The position numbers and the translations under genes were made by a program. DNA of 64,000 nucleotides, taken from Amycolatopsis sp. WQ 127309 (GTDB lineage Bacteria; Actinomycetota; Actinomycetes; Mycobacteriales; Pseudonocardiaceae). Position 1 is the stretch's first letter. The number at the start of each line of letters is the position of its first letter. The DNA lies in assembly GCF_023023025.1 (NCBI RefSeq), contig NZ_CP095481.1:2232001-2296000 (forward strand), in the 5' to 3' direction. The notes beneath the pieces were generated by a model. It did no database searches. It saw nothing but the letters and a program-made list of their open reading frames with translations, and was not told the origin of the DNA. Positions 25,770 to 34,694 of the stretch are shown here, piece by piece.

Positions 25770-28700
25770 GTGAGCCTCGAAGCCTCGGCGATCGCGTTGA
25801 CCACGGCGGTCGTAAAGGCCGCGGCGAAGATCTGGCTCGGCGACCGCCCGATCGCCGCCGACGCCACGGCCAAGGTCTTCGACCTGCTGGAGAAGCAGGT
25901 CACCGGGCTCAACGACCGCCGCAAGCTCCGGCTGCTGTTCACCAACCTCGAGTCGCGGGTGGCCGACCGCCTCCTGCCGTTCCTCGACGTCGAGTTCCGC
26001 GCGCTGCCGGAGCACGAGCGGGCCGCCGCGGTGGACGCCGCGCGCGAGACGTTCGACCGGGCCGCGCTGACCGACGACGACCTGTTCGCGACCGACCTCG
26101 ACGCCGCGTTCCTGTACCGCTCGCTGCTCCGGACCGTCCCCGGCGTCCCGCGCGAGTTCCTGCTGTCGGCCGACACGGTGGAGCTGTACCAGCGCGTCCT
26201 CCGGGAGTGCTGCGCGTACCTGGTGCAGGTCACGAGCACGCTGCCCCGGTTCCAGCCGGGCGCGCTCGTCGAGATCCTCCAGCGGGAGACGGAGATCCTC
26301 GAGACGGTCCGCAACGTGCTGGCCGCGCTCCCCGAACGCCGGCACCCGGACGACTTCGCCGCGGACTTCCGCCGCCAGGTCGTGACGGCGCTCGACCGGA
26401 TGGCGTTGTTCGGCGCGGGCCTGGCCGACGCGACGCGCCTGTACCCGCTGTCGGTCGCCTACCTGAGCCTGAGTGTCAGCGCCGACCAGGACGGCGTGTC
26501 CGGCGACCGGATCGAGCACGTCCTGCCGCACACGTCGCGGATCCTGCTGCGCGGCGAGGCCGGTTCCGGGAAGACGACGCTGCTGCAGTGGCTGGCCGTC
26601 CAGTGCGCGAGCCGGAGCCTGCAGGACGTCGAGGGCTGGGCCGGCCTGGAGCCGTTCCTGGTGCGGCTGCGGCGGTTCAGCCGGTCCCGGCTGCCGGCAC
26701 CGGAGCAGTTCCTCGACGAGGTCGGCCGCCACATCGCCGACGAGATGCCCCGCGGCTGGGTGCAGGAGCGGCTGCGCCGCGGCCGGGCCGTGCTGCTCGT
26801 CGACGGCCTCGACGAGCTGCCGGACGACCGGCGCCGCGAGGTGCGGGACTGGCTCCGCGAACTCGTCGTGGCGTTCCCGCGGGCCCGGTACGTCGTGACC
26901 ACCCGCCCGGCCGCCGTGGCTCCCGACTGGCTGCACGGTGAGGGTTTCACCGAGGTCCGGCTCCAGCCGATGACCCCGCGCGACGTCCGGACGTTCGTCA
27001 CCCGCTGGCACGCGGCCATGCCCGGCGACCCCCTCGACGACCGCCGTGACGCCCTGATCTCGGCCATCGGCGCGCGCAGTGCGTTGCGGCGGCTCGCCGA
27101 GAACCCGTTGCTGTGCGCGCTGCTCTGCGCGTTGCACCACGAGGGCAACGGGCAGCTGCCGGACAACCGGATGGAGCTGTACGAGGTCGCGTTGCGCATG
27201 CTGCTCGACAGCCGCGACGTCGAGCGGCGGATCGAGTCGCCGATCCGGCTCTCGTTGACGGAGAAGCTGGTTCTGTTGCGGCACATAGCTTATTGGCTGG
27301 TGCGCAACGGTCACACGGACACCTCGATCGCCGACGCCGAGGCGCGCATCGCGGCGAAGCTGCGGTCGATGGGCCAGATCGACGTCACCCCGCGCACGGT
27401 GTTCCGCCACCTCCTCGACCGCGGCGGCGTGCTGCGCGAGCCGGTGCCGGGCCGGATCGACTTCGTGCACCGGACGTTCCAGGAGTACCTGGCGGCCCAG
27501 GCGGCCGTCGAAGAGGACGACATCGGCATCCTGATCGCCAACGCGTACTGGGACGAGTGGCGCGAGGTGGTCGTGATGGCGGCGGGCCACGCGCATCCCG
27601 CGCAGCGCGAAAGCCTCCTGGACGGGTTGCTCACCTGGGACGCCGACGAGGCGCAGCGGCTGAAGCTCGACTTGGTGGCGCTGGCTTGCCTGGAGACGTC
27701 GCCGGAGCTGAACGAGCGGCTGCGCAACGAGATCGAGGACCGCGCGAGCACCCTGATCCCGCCGAAGTCCACCGAGGAGGCGGCGGCGCTGGCGGCGGCC
27801 GGCGAGTTCGTCCTCGACCTCCTCGCCACCTGCGAACCCGAGCCCGCCGAGGTCCCGTTCCTGCTGAACGCGGTCGCGCTCGTCGGCGGCGCCGCGGCCC
27901 TCGACCTCCTCGCCCGGTACGCCGGGAGCGAGGATCCGGACGTCGCCTCGACGCTGATTGCGGCGTGGGACAAGTTCGATCCCGAGGAGTACGCCGAGCG
28001 GGTGCTCGCGGAGTCCCCGCTGGTGGACGGTTTTGTCAGCGTCCGCGACCCGGCGATGTCGGCGAACCTGAAGCACTTGCGCCGGCTCGTGGGGCTGCGG
28101 TGCGAGTTCGGCGACGGTCACGGCCGGCTGGACTTCGTTCGCGACCTGCCCCGGCTGAAGGTGCTCGGGGTCTCGGACCTCGCCGGGTACGACCTGCCGG
28201 CGCTGGCCGGCACGGGCCTGAAGCAGCTCGCGCTGACCGGACCGCCACTCCCGCAGTCGATCGACCTCGCCCCGCTCGCCGAGGTGCGCGGCCTGACTTC
28301 GATCGAGGCCCGGATCGAAACCCACGGCTGGGCGGCGCTGGCGAGCCTGCCCCGGCTGAAGGACCTCCAGCTGAGCTGGATCGACGACCCGGCGCGCCTG
28401 GCCGACCTCACGGCGCTGACCGGCCTGCGGTCGCTGTCGCTCGGCAACGTCTTCCGGCTGACCGACCTGACGCCGCTGGCGTTCCTGACCGCGCCGGTTT
28501 CCCTCAGCTTCCAGGGCTGCCAGGCCCTCGCGGACGTGTCGCTGCTGCGCCGGTGGGCCGACCGGCTGGGACGGCTGCGGCTGATCGCCTGCCCGGCCGT
28601 CGACCCGGCCCCGGTCGGCGAGCTGACCGAGCTGCGGTTGCTCGATCTCACCGGCGTCGAGCTGACCGACGTGTCGGTGCTGTCCGGGCTGAGCCGGCTG

Positions 28701-28940
28701 CGGACGCTGCGGCTGCGGGCGCTCCGCACGGTGCCCGACCTAACGCCGCTGGCCGATCTCCACGAACTCGAAGCACTGCGGGTGACCGGGTCGGGTCCGC
28801 TGGACCTGCGGCCGCTCGCCGGGCACTCCGGGCTGCGCGTCGAGGTGAGCACCCACATCGAACTCATCGGAGCCGACTCGCTGGGACCCGGCAGTGCCGT
28901 CGTCACGCTCAACTCGGCCGAAGTAGATTCGGGACCGTGA
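25770..28940 (+). CDS. NACHT-LRR STAND NTPase (bNACHT-like)
   Basis: A 1056-residue protein. Residues 1-190 form an N-terminal helical effector or adaptor region. The NACHT module runs from about 250 to 420, with Walker A GEAGSGKT (262-269), Walker B VLLVDGLDELP (341-351) and sensor TTRP (377-380). A winged-helix/helical middle follows to about 640, with HRTFQEYLAAQAA, then HEAT-like helices. Leucine-rich repeats run from about 765 to 1030. Bacterial NACHT NTPases act as innate-immune sensors against phage, and this one could work alone. GTG 25770 follows TAGGCT by 6 nt, so it may have its own leaderless promoter overlapping the hydrolase stop. Confidence 0.92.
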   Translation: MSLEASAIALTTAVVKAAAKIWLGDRPIAADATAKVFDLLEKQVTGLNDRRKLRLLFTNLESRVADRLLPFLDVEFRALPEHERAAAVDAARETFDRAALTDDDLFATDLDAAFLYRSLLRTVPGVPREFLLSADTVELYQRVLRECCAYLVQVTSTLPRFQPGALVEILQRETEILETVRNVLAALPERRHPDDFAADFRRQVVTALDRMALFGAGLADATRLYPLSVAYLSLSVSADQDGVSGDRIEHVLPHTSRILLRGEAGSGKTTLLQWLAVQCASRSLQDVEGWAGLEPFLVRLRRFSRSRLPAPEQFLDEVGRHIADEMPRGWVQERLRRGRAVLLVDGLDELPDDRRREVRDWLRELVVAFPRARYVVTTRPAAVAPDWLHGEGFTEVRLQPMTPRDVRTFVTRWHAAMPGDPLDDRRDALISAIGARSALRRLAENPLLCALLCALHHEGNGQLPDNRMELYEVALRMLLDSRDVERRIESPIRLSLTEKLVLLRHIAYWLVRNGHTDTSIADAEARIAAKLRSMGQIDVTPRTVFRHLLDRGGVLREPVPGRIDFVHRTFQEYLAAQAAVEEDDIGILIANAYWDEWREVVVMAAGHAHPAQRESLLDGLLTWDADEAQRLKLDLVALACLETSPELNERLRNEIEDRASTLIPPKSTEEAAALAAAGEFVLDLLATCEPEPAEVPFLLNAVALVGGAAALDLLARYAGSEDPDVASTLIAAWDKFDPEEYAERVLAESPLVDGFVSVRDPAMSANLKHLRRLVGLRCEFGDGHGRLDFVRDLPRLKVLGVSDLAGYDLPALAGTGLKQLALTGPPLPQSIDLAPLAEVRGLTSIEARIETHGWAALASLPRLKDLQLSWIDDPARLADLTALTGLRSLSLGNVFRLTDLTPLAFLTAPVSLSFQGCQALADVSLLRRWADRLGRLRLIACPAVDPAPVGELTELRLLDLTGVELTDVSVLSGLSRLRTLRLRALRTVPDLTPLADLHELEALRVTGSGPLDLRPLAGHSGLRVEVSTHIELIGADSLGPGSAVVTLNSAEVDSGP

Positions 28941-29770
28941 TCGACCACATCAGCGTCACCACCGAAGCCGGTTCCTTCGACGCCATTGCCGCCGGGCCCG
29001 AAGACGGGCGGCCCGTGATGCTGTTGCACGGTTTTCCCGAAGCCGCCGTCGAGTGGGAGCACCAGGTCGCCACCCTCGGGGTGCTCGGCTACCGGGCCGT
29101 CGCGCCCGATCAGCGGGGGTATTCGCCCGGGGTGCGGCCCGAACCGGCCGCCGATTACCGGATCGATCACCTCGTCGGGGACGTCATCGCCATCGCCGAC
29201 AAGCTCGGGTGGGGGAAGTTCGACCTCGTCGGGCACGACTGGGGTGGGGCCGTCGCCTGGTGGACCGCCGACGCGCACCCCGAACGGCTGCGCAGCCTGG
29301 CCGTGGTCTCGACGCCGCACCCCGCCGCGCTCTCCGCCGCGATGAAGGCCGATGAGGACCAGTACCTGCGGACGCAGTACATGACCGAGTGGCGGCAGAC
29401 GCGCGTCACCGAACGGCGGATGCTCGAGAACGACGGCCGGGCGCTGCGGGACATGTTCGAGCGGCGGGTGTCGCCGAGCAAGGTCGACGAGTACATCCGG
29501 CGGCTGTCCGAGCCGGGGGCGCTCACCGCCGCGCTCAACTGGTACCGCGCGGGCCGGCCCGGCGGGAAGATCGGCAAGATCGACCTGCCGACGCTCTACA
29601 TCTGGAGCACCGAGGACGTCTCGTTCGGCTCGACCGCCGCGCTCGACACCGGCAACTGGGTCACCGGGCCCTACCGCTTCGAGATGCTCGAGGACGTCAC
29701 GCACTGGGCGCCCGAGGAGGCGCCGGAGTCCGTCACGACGCTGCTCGTCGAGCACCTCGACGCGCGGTAG
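28937..29770 (+). CDS. alpha/beta hydrolase (epoxide hydrolase-like)
   Basis: A 277-residue alpha/beta hydrolase. It shows the oxyanion HGFPE near residue 33, the nucleophile elbow VGHDWGG (Asp nucleophile, about residue 96) typical of epoxide hydrolases and haloalkane dehalogenases, and a late catalytic histidine in DVTHWAPEEAPE. GTG 28937 overlaps the NACHT stop by 4 nt. A TAGATT box 7 nt upstream also offers a separate leaderless promoter. It is uncertain whether it functions with the NACHT gene. Confidence 0.88.
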   Translation: MIDHISVTTEAGSFDAIAAGPEDGRPVMLLHGFPEAAVEWEHQVATLGVLGYRAVAPDQRGYSPGVRPEPAADYRIDHLVGDVIAIADKLGWGKFDLVGHDWGGAVAWWTADAHPERLRSLAVVSTPHPAALSAAMKADEDQYLRTQYMTEWRQTRVTERRMLENDGRALRDMFERRVSPSKVDEYIRRLSEPGALTAALNWYRAGRPGGKIGKIDLPTLYIWSTEDVSFGSTAALDTGNWVTGPYRFEMLEDVTHWAPEEAPESVTTLLVEHLDAR

Positions 29771-29852
29771 CCGCCCATCACCCTGCCGTGATCACCGCAG
29801 CCACCCGCCTCGCGGTACGGGACACCCGCGGCCGTCGTGTCTACTGGGGCGC

Positions 29853-30416
29853 GTGGATACCGCGACCGAAACCGAGACCGAGCGAGTCGTCTTCGTCACC
29901 GAAGACGGCGTGCCCACCGGCGAGACCGGGCCCAAGCTGGCCAGCCACCACGAGCACACCCGGCTGCACCTGGCGTTCTCCTGCTACGTCCTGCGTCGCA
30001 GCGACCAGGCCCTGTTGATCACCCAGCGCGCCCACGAGAAGAAGGTCTGGCCCGGAGTCTGGACCAACAGCGTCTGCGGGCACCCCGCGCCGGGCGAGTC
30101 CCTCGAGGACGCCGTCCGCCGCCGCGCCGCCTACGAGATCGGGCTGCCGTCGCTGTCCGGCCTGCACTGCGTGCTGCCGAAGTACCGGTACCGGACGCCG
30201 CCGTTCGAGGGAATCGTCGAAAACGAGTTCTGCCCGGTGTTCGCCGCCTGGACCGACACCGAGCCCGCGCCGAACCCCGCCGAGGTCGACGGCTGGCGCT
30301 GGATCTCCTGGAACGACTACACGGAGTTGTTGACCGACAAGACGGCTAATGTGAGTTACTGGGCCAAGGACCAGTTCGAGCAGCTCAAGGGCATAAAGCC
30401 GTTCTCGGACCTCTGA
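29853..30416 (+). CDS. idi: isopentenyl-diphosphate delta-isomerase, type 1
   Basis: A 187-residue Nudix-fold enzyme interconverting IPP and DMAPP for isoprenoid synthesis. The catalytic Cys lies in WTNSVCGHP (C75), the Nudix-type box follows (GESLEDAVRRRAAYEIG), and the catalytic Glu/metal region is ENEFCPVF. Length matches the family. The GTG start lies 82 nt after the hydrolase stop, so it is likely transcribed separately. Confidence 0.93.
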   Translation: MDTATETETERVVFVTEDGVPTGETGPKLASHHEHTRLHLAFSCYVLRRSDQALLITQRAHEKKVWPGVWTNSVCGHPAPGESLEDAVRRRAAYEIGLPSLSGLHCVLPKYRYRTPPFEGIVENEFCPVFAAWTDTEPAPNPAEVDGWRWISWNDYTELLTDKTANVSYWAKDQFEQLKGIKPFSDL

Positions 30417-30536
30417 CGCCCCGACTCCGCTGAGTCACCAGCGACCTCCCGTTTGAGCGAAATTCACTTTCGTCCGTACCCACACCTCAAGCACGAGCAC
30501 CTCTACGACGACAACCAATGCGTGGTGGAGGTGGGC

Positions 30537-31241
30537 ATGGTCGCCGAGGACGAAGGCGCGCTGCGCCGGCCCGGCGGACCCCGGCCGCCGGACCTGCTCC
30601 GCCTCCACGAGGCCGTCGCGAGCCTGCTCGCCACCCAAGGCGACTGGCGTCGCGCCTACCAGCACCTGCGCTCGGCGCTCGACATCGCGCGCGACGGCAG
30701 CCTGCGCGACGCGCTGACGTCGAGCTACAACCGCCGGTACCTCGACGAGCGCCTCTACGGGCCGGTCACCGGCCGGCACCCCGCCCGGCCGCGGCCGCCG
30801 CTGGCCATCGCGCTGATCGATCTCGACCGCTTCAAGCTCGTCAACGACACGTACGGTCACCTCGTCGGCGATCGCGTCCTCCGCCGGGTGGCCGACCTCC
30901 TCCAGGAGGAACTGCCCGAAGACGGCTTCTGCGCTCGGTACGGCGGCGAGGAGTTCGTGCTGTGGCTGCCCGGCGTCGACGTCGGGGCCGCCGTCCGCAT
31001 CGTCGACGCCGCCCGGGTGCGCGTCGCCCGTCACCCGTGGTCAGAACTCCAGCCGGGACTCCGCGTGACGATCAGCGCCGGGCTCGCCCACGACGGTGCG
31101 ACCGAGGCGGACGCGGAGCCCAGTCCGGAGCGCCAGCTTCGGTGCGCGGACACCTTGCTTTACGCCGCGAAACGTGCCGGGCGGAACAAAGTCGCCTATC
31201 ACGACGCGCAAACCACTCGGTTAATAACCCACTCAGAGTAA
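30537..31241 (+). CDS. GGDEF-domain diguanylate cyclase
   Basis: About 234 residues. A short helical N-terminus (LLRLHEAVASLLATQGDWRR, TPR-like) leads into a GGDEF domain with DALTSSYNRRYL, LIDLDRFKLVNDTYGH and the active site GGEEF (136-140). It makes cyclic di-GMP from GTP. No transmembrane or receiver domain is present, so the N-terminal helix may sense or bind a partner. ATG 30537 has a perfect GGAGG five nt upstream. A TTG at 30453 would extend it by 28 residues. The RsiG-like protein at 50491 could be one reader of the signal. Confidence 0.9.
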   Translation: MVAEDEGALRRPGGPRPPDLLRLHEAVASLLATQGDWRRAYQHLRSALDIARDGSLRDALTSSYNRRYLDERLYGPVTGRHPARPRPPLAIALIDLDRFKLVNDTYGHLVGDRVLRRVADLLQEELPEDGFCARYGGEEFVLWLPGVDVGAAVRIVDAARVRVARHPWSELQPGLRVTISAGLAHDGATEADAEPSPERQLRCADTLLYAAKRAGRNKVAYHDAQTTRLITHSE

Positions 31242-31463
31242 CGTAAACTTCGGATTACCCCGGATTGAGTAAAGGCGTCTTCACCCGTTTGTCGACGCCA
31301 AGCAGCCGTTCGTCGACTCAAGGTGAAGAAAATTCCGGGAGGGTGTCGTCACGAACGGGGGGTATCCGTACGATAACGAAAACCTCCGGGGGAACGATCA
31401 CCTCTGGCGGGGGAAGACGGCCTAGTCGAAGAGCCGCCCTGCGACCGCGCGAAAGGAGACCGA

Positions 31464-33785
31464 GTGCCGGACGAGCACGACAGCCCGGGAACCGGTCGCC
31501 GCGTCGATGGTCCAGCGCGACCCCGAAGCGGCAGACGCAGGTCCATGGAGGACCAGGGCGGGATCAGCGTTTCGGACGTCGTCGCCAAGACCACCGGTGT
31601 CCGGCCTGTCCCGCCGCGTGATCAGCAGGACCGCACTGACCAGCCGGGACACCGCGCGCACGGGGCCGAGCCCGCCGCCCAGCCCCGGGCCGCGCAGCCG
31701 CCTCGGGCGCATGCGCCGCGACCGGCGCAACCCTCCTCGGACAACCCGGCACCCGCGGACGCCACACGGCAACCGGGCCCCCCGCGGCCGCGGCAGCCCC
31801 GCCGCTCGACCGCCGCCGCCCCGCAGCCCGAGGCCCCGCTCCAGCGCCGCCCGCCGGCCACGAACCCCGGTCAGCAGCAGACGTCGGCCGCGCAACAGCC
31901 GCCCCGCCGGCTCCGTCGCCCGGCGCCCGCTCCGGACGGCGCAGTACCGCCGCGGCCGGACGCGCCGGCACTCCAGCGCCCCCCGGGGCCCGACGCGTTT
32001 CCGGTGAAGCGGCCACCAACTGCCCCGCCGAAGCCCGCTGACGGCCCGGCGGCGAAGCGCGCCGCCGCGAACGAGTCGTCGGCGCCGGGACGCGTCCGAC
32101 CCGCCGGGGAAACCCCGCCCGGGCGGCGTCCGCCGGCCGACTCGCCGGCGGCCAAGCGCGCGGCGGCCAAGGAATCTTCGGCACCGGGACGCGCCCGGCC
32201 CGCCGGCGACACCACCGCGCCGCGGCGCCCGCAGGCCGACGCGCCGGCGCAGCGCCCCGCGGCCGCGGCGGCCGACACCACCGCGCTCCGGCACCCGCAG
32301 GCCGACGCACCCGCCGTGGGCGCGGTGCCGTCGCGCGCCGAGCTCGACCCGCTGACCATGACCGACGAGATGGAAGCGATCGACGAGGCGACGCAGTACC
32401 GCCGCAAGATCGACCACACCCTCGCCCGGTTCTCGGCCGCGCACGACGAAGGAAACGCCGAAGAGGCGAAGCGACGCGAACGCCGTGAGCGGCTCTCCCC
32501 CGCTTCGCTGATCGAAAGCACGCGTACGGCGCTTCAGCGCGTCGTCACCCCGATCGGCGGCGACGAGCCCGAGGTCGACGCCGCCGAGCTGGCCGCGCAG
32601 ACCCGGCTGCAGGAGAAGAAGCAGCGGAAGAACGAGCGGGTGAGCCGGTTCGGGCGGATCGCCGCCGCCTCCGTCGCGGCGCTCGTCTTCCTCGGCGTCG
32701 GCGGCGCGTGGGGCGCCCAGACCTACTTCGACGCGAAGTTCACACAGATCTCGGCCCTCGACGAGAACTCGTCCGACATCCAGGACGCCGCGGCGCAGGC
32801 CAACGACGAGAACTTCCTCATGGTCGGGTCGGACACCCGCGACGGCGCGGCGGCCGAAGAAGGCGTCGGCACGGCGGACAGCACGCCGGGCGCGCGCTCG
32901 GACACCGTGATGGTGGCGCACATCCCGGCCGACCGGCAGCGGGTCGTCGTCACGTCGTTCCCGCGCGACCTCGAGATCGACCGGCCCGACTGCCAGCGCT
33001 GGGACCCGGCGCAGAACAAGGACACCGACGAGAAGGTCCCCGGCCAGAAGATCGCGAAGCTCAACACCGCGTACGCGGTCGGCGGGCCGCCCTGCATCAC
33101 GAAGGTGATCCAGCAGATCACCGGGCTGCGGATCAACCACTTCGTCGGGATCGACTTCAACGGCTTCAAGGAGATGGTCGACGCGGTCCACGGCGTCACC
33201 GTCCACAACGAGATCCCGATCGACGACACCATCCTCGGCAAGGTGCTGCTGGAGACCGGCGACGTGACGATCTCCGGTGACCAGGCGCTGAACTTCGTCC
33301 GCGCGCGGCACGTCAAGGGCGACCCGACGTCCGACTACGGCCGGATCAAGCGGCAGCAGGCGTTCATCGGGGCGCTGCTGAAGAAGGTCATGTCGTCCGA
33401 CGTCGTCCTCGACCCCGGGAAGCTCAGCGACTTCATCACGGCGTTCGCGAAAGCCACCTTCGGCGACAACCTCGGCGTCAAGCAGATGATGACGCTCGCG
33501 CAGTCGATGAAGGGCCTCGACCAGTCGAAGATCTCGTTCCTCACCGTGCCGACGGTCGGGCTGCCCAACAACCGCGGCAACGAGGTCCTCGTCCGCAGCA
33601 AGGCGAAGGCGTTGTTCGACGCGCTGCGCAACAACACCGCGCTGCCCGACCCGAACGCGCCGATCCCGCAGAGCGAGCAGCCGCCGCCCAGCAGCTCGTC
33701 GAAGTCGTCGTCATCGTCGTCCAAGACCACGTCGAAGACGTCGAGCGGCAGCAAGAAGACGAGCAGCACGAGCAGCACGGGCTGA
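31464..33785 (+). CDS. LytR-CpsA-Psr (LCP) family protein with long disordered N-terminus
   Basis: A 773-residue cell-wall ligase. Residues 1-395 are a cytoplasmic Pro/Arg/Ala-rich disordered region, including imperfect tandem repeats (AAKRAAANESSAPGR then AAKRAAAKESSAPGR). A single membrane helix lies at about 398-420. The extracellular LCP domain (SDTVMVAHIPADRQRVVVT, FPRDLEI, later RARHVKGDPTSDYGRI) attaches glycopolymers to peptidoglycan. A Ser/Lys-rich tail ends the protein. GTG 31464 has an AAAGGAG site. In M. tuberculosis the LCP gene Rv0822c occupies the same place next to phoY2. Confidence 0.9.
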   Translation: MPDEHDSPGTGRRVDGPARPRSGRRRSMEDQGGISVSDVVAKTTGVRPVPPRDQQDRTDQPGHRAHGAEPAAQPRAAQPPRAHAPRPAQPSSDNPAPADATRQPGPPRPRQPRRSTAAAPQPEAPLQRRPPATNPGQQQTSAAQQPPRRLRRPAPAPDGAVPPRPDAPALQRPPGPDAFPVKRPPTAPPKPADGPAAKRAAANESSAPGRVRPAGETPPGRRPPADSPAAKRAAAKESSAPGRARPAGDTTAPRRPQADAPAQRPAAAAADTTALRHPQADAPAVGAVPSRAELDPLTMTDEMEAIDEATQYRRKIDHTLARFSAAHDEGNAEEAKRRERRERLSPASLIESTRTALQRVVTPIGGDEPEVDAAELAAQTRLQEKKQRKNERVSRFGRIAAASVAALVFLGVGGAWGAQTYFDAKFTQISALDENSSDIQDAAAQANDENFLMVGSDTRDGAAAEEGVGTADSTPGARSDTVMVAHIPADRQRVVVTSFPRDLEIDRPDCQRWDPAQNKDTDEKVPGQKIAKLNTAYAVGGPPCITKVIQQITGLRINHFVGIDFNGFKEMVDAVHGVTVHNEIPIDDTILGKVLLETGDVTISGDQALNFVRARHVKGDPTSDYGRIKRQQAFIGALLKKVMSSDVVLDPGKLSDFITAFAKATFGDNLGVKQMMTLAQSMKGLDQSKISFLTVPTVGLPNNRGNEVLVRSKAKALFDALRNNTALPDPNAPIPQSEQPPPSSSSKSSSSSSKTTSKTSSGSKKTSSTSSTG

Positions 33786-33807
33786 CGCGCGAGGATCGTT
33801 AGTCCGG

Positions 33808-33829
33808 GTTCACGTGCGGTTCACCCGGC
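33808..33829 (+). promoter_or_regulatory. PHO box upstream of phoU
   Basis: Two adjacent 11-nt direct repeats, GTTCACGTGCG and GTTCACCCGGC (33808-33829), match the actinobacterial PhoP-binding consensus. A TAGGGT box (33857-33862) lies 6 nt before the phoU ATG, which implies PhoP-activated, leaderless transcription of phoU. Confidence 0.7.
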
Positions 33830-33868
33830 GATGCGGTATCGGACCACGGTTGGCCGTAGGGTTGGGCC

Positions 33869-34534
33869 ATGCGTGAGGCTTACCATGTCGAACTCGAACA
33901 GCTCGCCGACAACCTGGCGGCCATGTCGCTTCAGGTCGCCGACGCCATGGAGCGCGCCACGCGGTCGCTCCTGGAGGTCGACCTCAGTCTCGCCGAGCAG
34001 GTGATCAGCGACGACGCGAAGGTCGACGACGCCCGCGCTCTGTGCGAGGAGCAGGCGTACGCCCTCCTCGCGCTGCAGGCGCCGGTGGCGACCGATCTGC
34101 GGACCGTGCTCGCGGCGATCCACGCCGCGGAAAGCCTGGAGCGGATGGGCGATCTGGCCCTGCACGTCGCGAAGGCGGCGCGGCGGCGGCACCCCGAACC
34201 GGTGCTGCCCGACGCCGTGCGGCCGTACTTCGCCGAGATGGGCGAGGTCGCGGTCAAGCTGGCCCGGCAGACCGAGGTGGTCATCAAGACGAAGGACGTC
34301 GAGGCGGCGAAGTCGCTGGAGTCCGACGACGACCAGGTGGACGACATCCACCGCCACCTGTTCACCGTCCTGATGGACCGCGAGTGGCCCCACGGCGTCG
34401 CGGCCGCGGTCGACGTCACCCTGCTGGGCCGCTTCTACGAGCGCTACGCCGACCACGCGGTGTCGGTCGCGAAGCGGATGATCTTCGTGGTCACCGGAAA
34501 GATGCCGGGCTACGGTTCCGACGACGACATCTGA
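33869..34534 (+). CDS. phoU: phosphate signalling protein PhoU
   Basis: A 221-residue protein of two three-helix bundles carrying the metal-binding (D/E)xxxD repeats (about residues 60-70 and 150-160). It links PstSCAB to the PhoR/PhoP two-component system, restraining Pho signalling when phosphate is ample. It faces the pst operon tail-to-tail across two terminators, and has its own PHO box. It corresponds to phoY2 in M. tuberculosis. Confidence 0.95.
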   Translation: MREAYHVELEQLADNLAAMSLQVADAMERATRSLLEVDLSLAEQVISDDAKVDDARALCEEQAYALLALQAPVATDLRTVLAAIHAAESLERMGDLALHVAKAARRRHPEPVLPDAVRPYFAEMGEVAVKLARQTEVVIKTKDVEAAKSLESDDDQVDDIHRHLFTVLMDREWPHGVAAAVDVTLLGRFYERYADHAVSVAKRMIFVVTGKMPGYGSDDDI

Positions 34535-34550
34535 GCCTCGTTCGACAGGA

Positions 34551-34578
34551 AAGCCCCCGGCCGGCGCCGGGGGCTTTT
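34551..34578 (+). terminator. Rho-independent terminator after phoU
   Basis: A perfect 11-bp stem (34551-34561 with 34566-34576) with a 4-nt CGGC loop is followed by TTTTCTTT. It is one of the few classical T-tailed terminators in the window. Confidence 0.85.
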
Positions 34579-34634
34579 CTTTGTGTATCAAATGGTTTCG
34601 AACATCCACTTCGGACACTACCCGGACAAAAGAA

Positions 34635-34679
34635 GAAGGCCTTTCTCGCCGGCCCCGAGCGCGGGCGAGAAAGGCCTTC
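34635..34679 (-). terminator. 16-bp hairpin terminator for the pst operon
   Basis: GAAGGCCTTTCTCGCC (34635-34650) pairs perfectly with 34664-34679 around a 13-nt loop. On the minus strand it is followed by TTCTTTTG, a fair U-tail, so it terminates pstB transcription. It probably works in both directions. Confidence 0.75.
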
Positions 34680-34694
34680 CGTGACAACGACTAC

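Noticed and set aside
25221..28325. A 1034-codon minus-strand frame
   Set aside because: Complete shadow of the NACHT-LRR gene; Arg/Leu/Gln-rich with no motifs.
30453..30536. TTG start for the GGDEF protein
   Set aside because: ATG 30537 has a perfect ribosome site five nt upstream; the upstream segment lacks one. Kept as an alternative.
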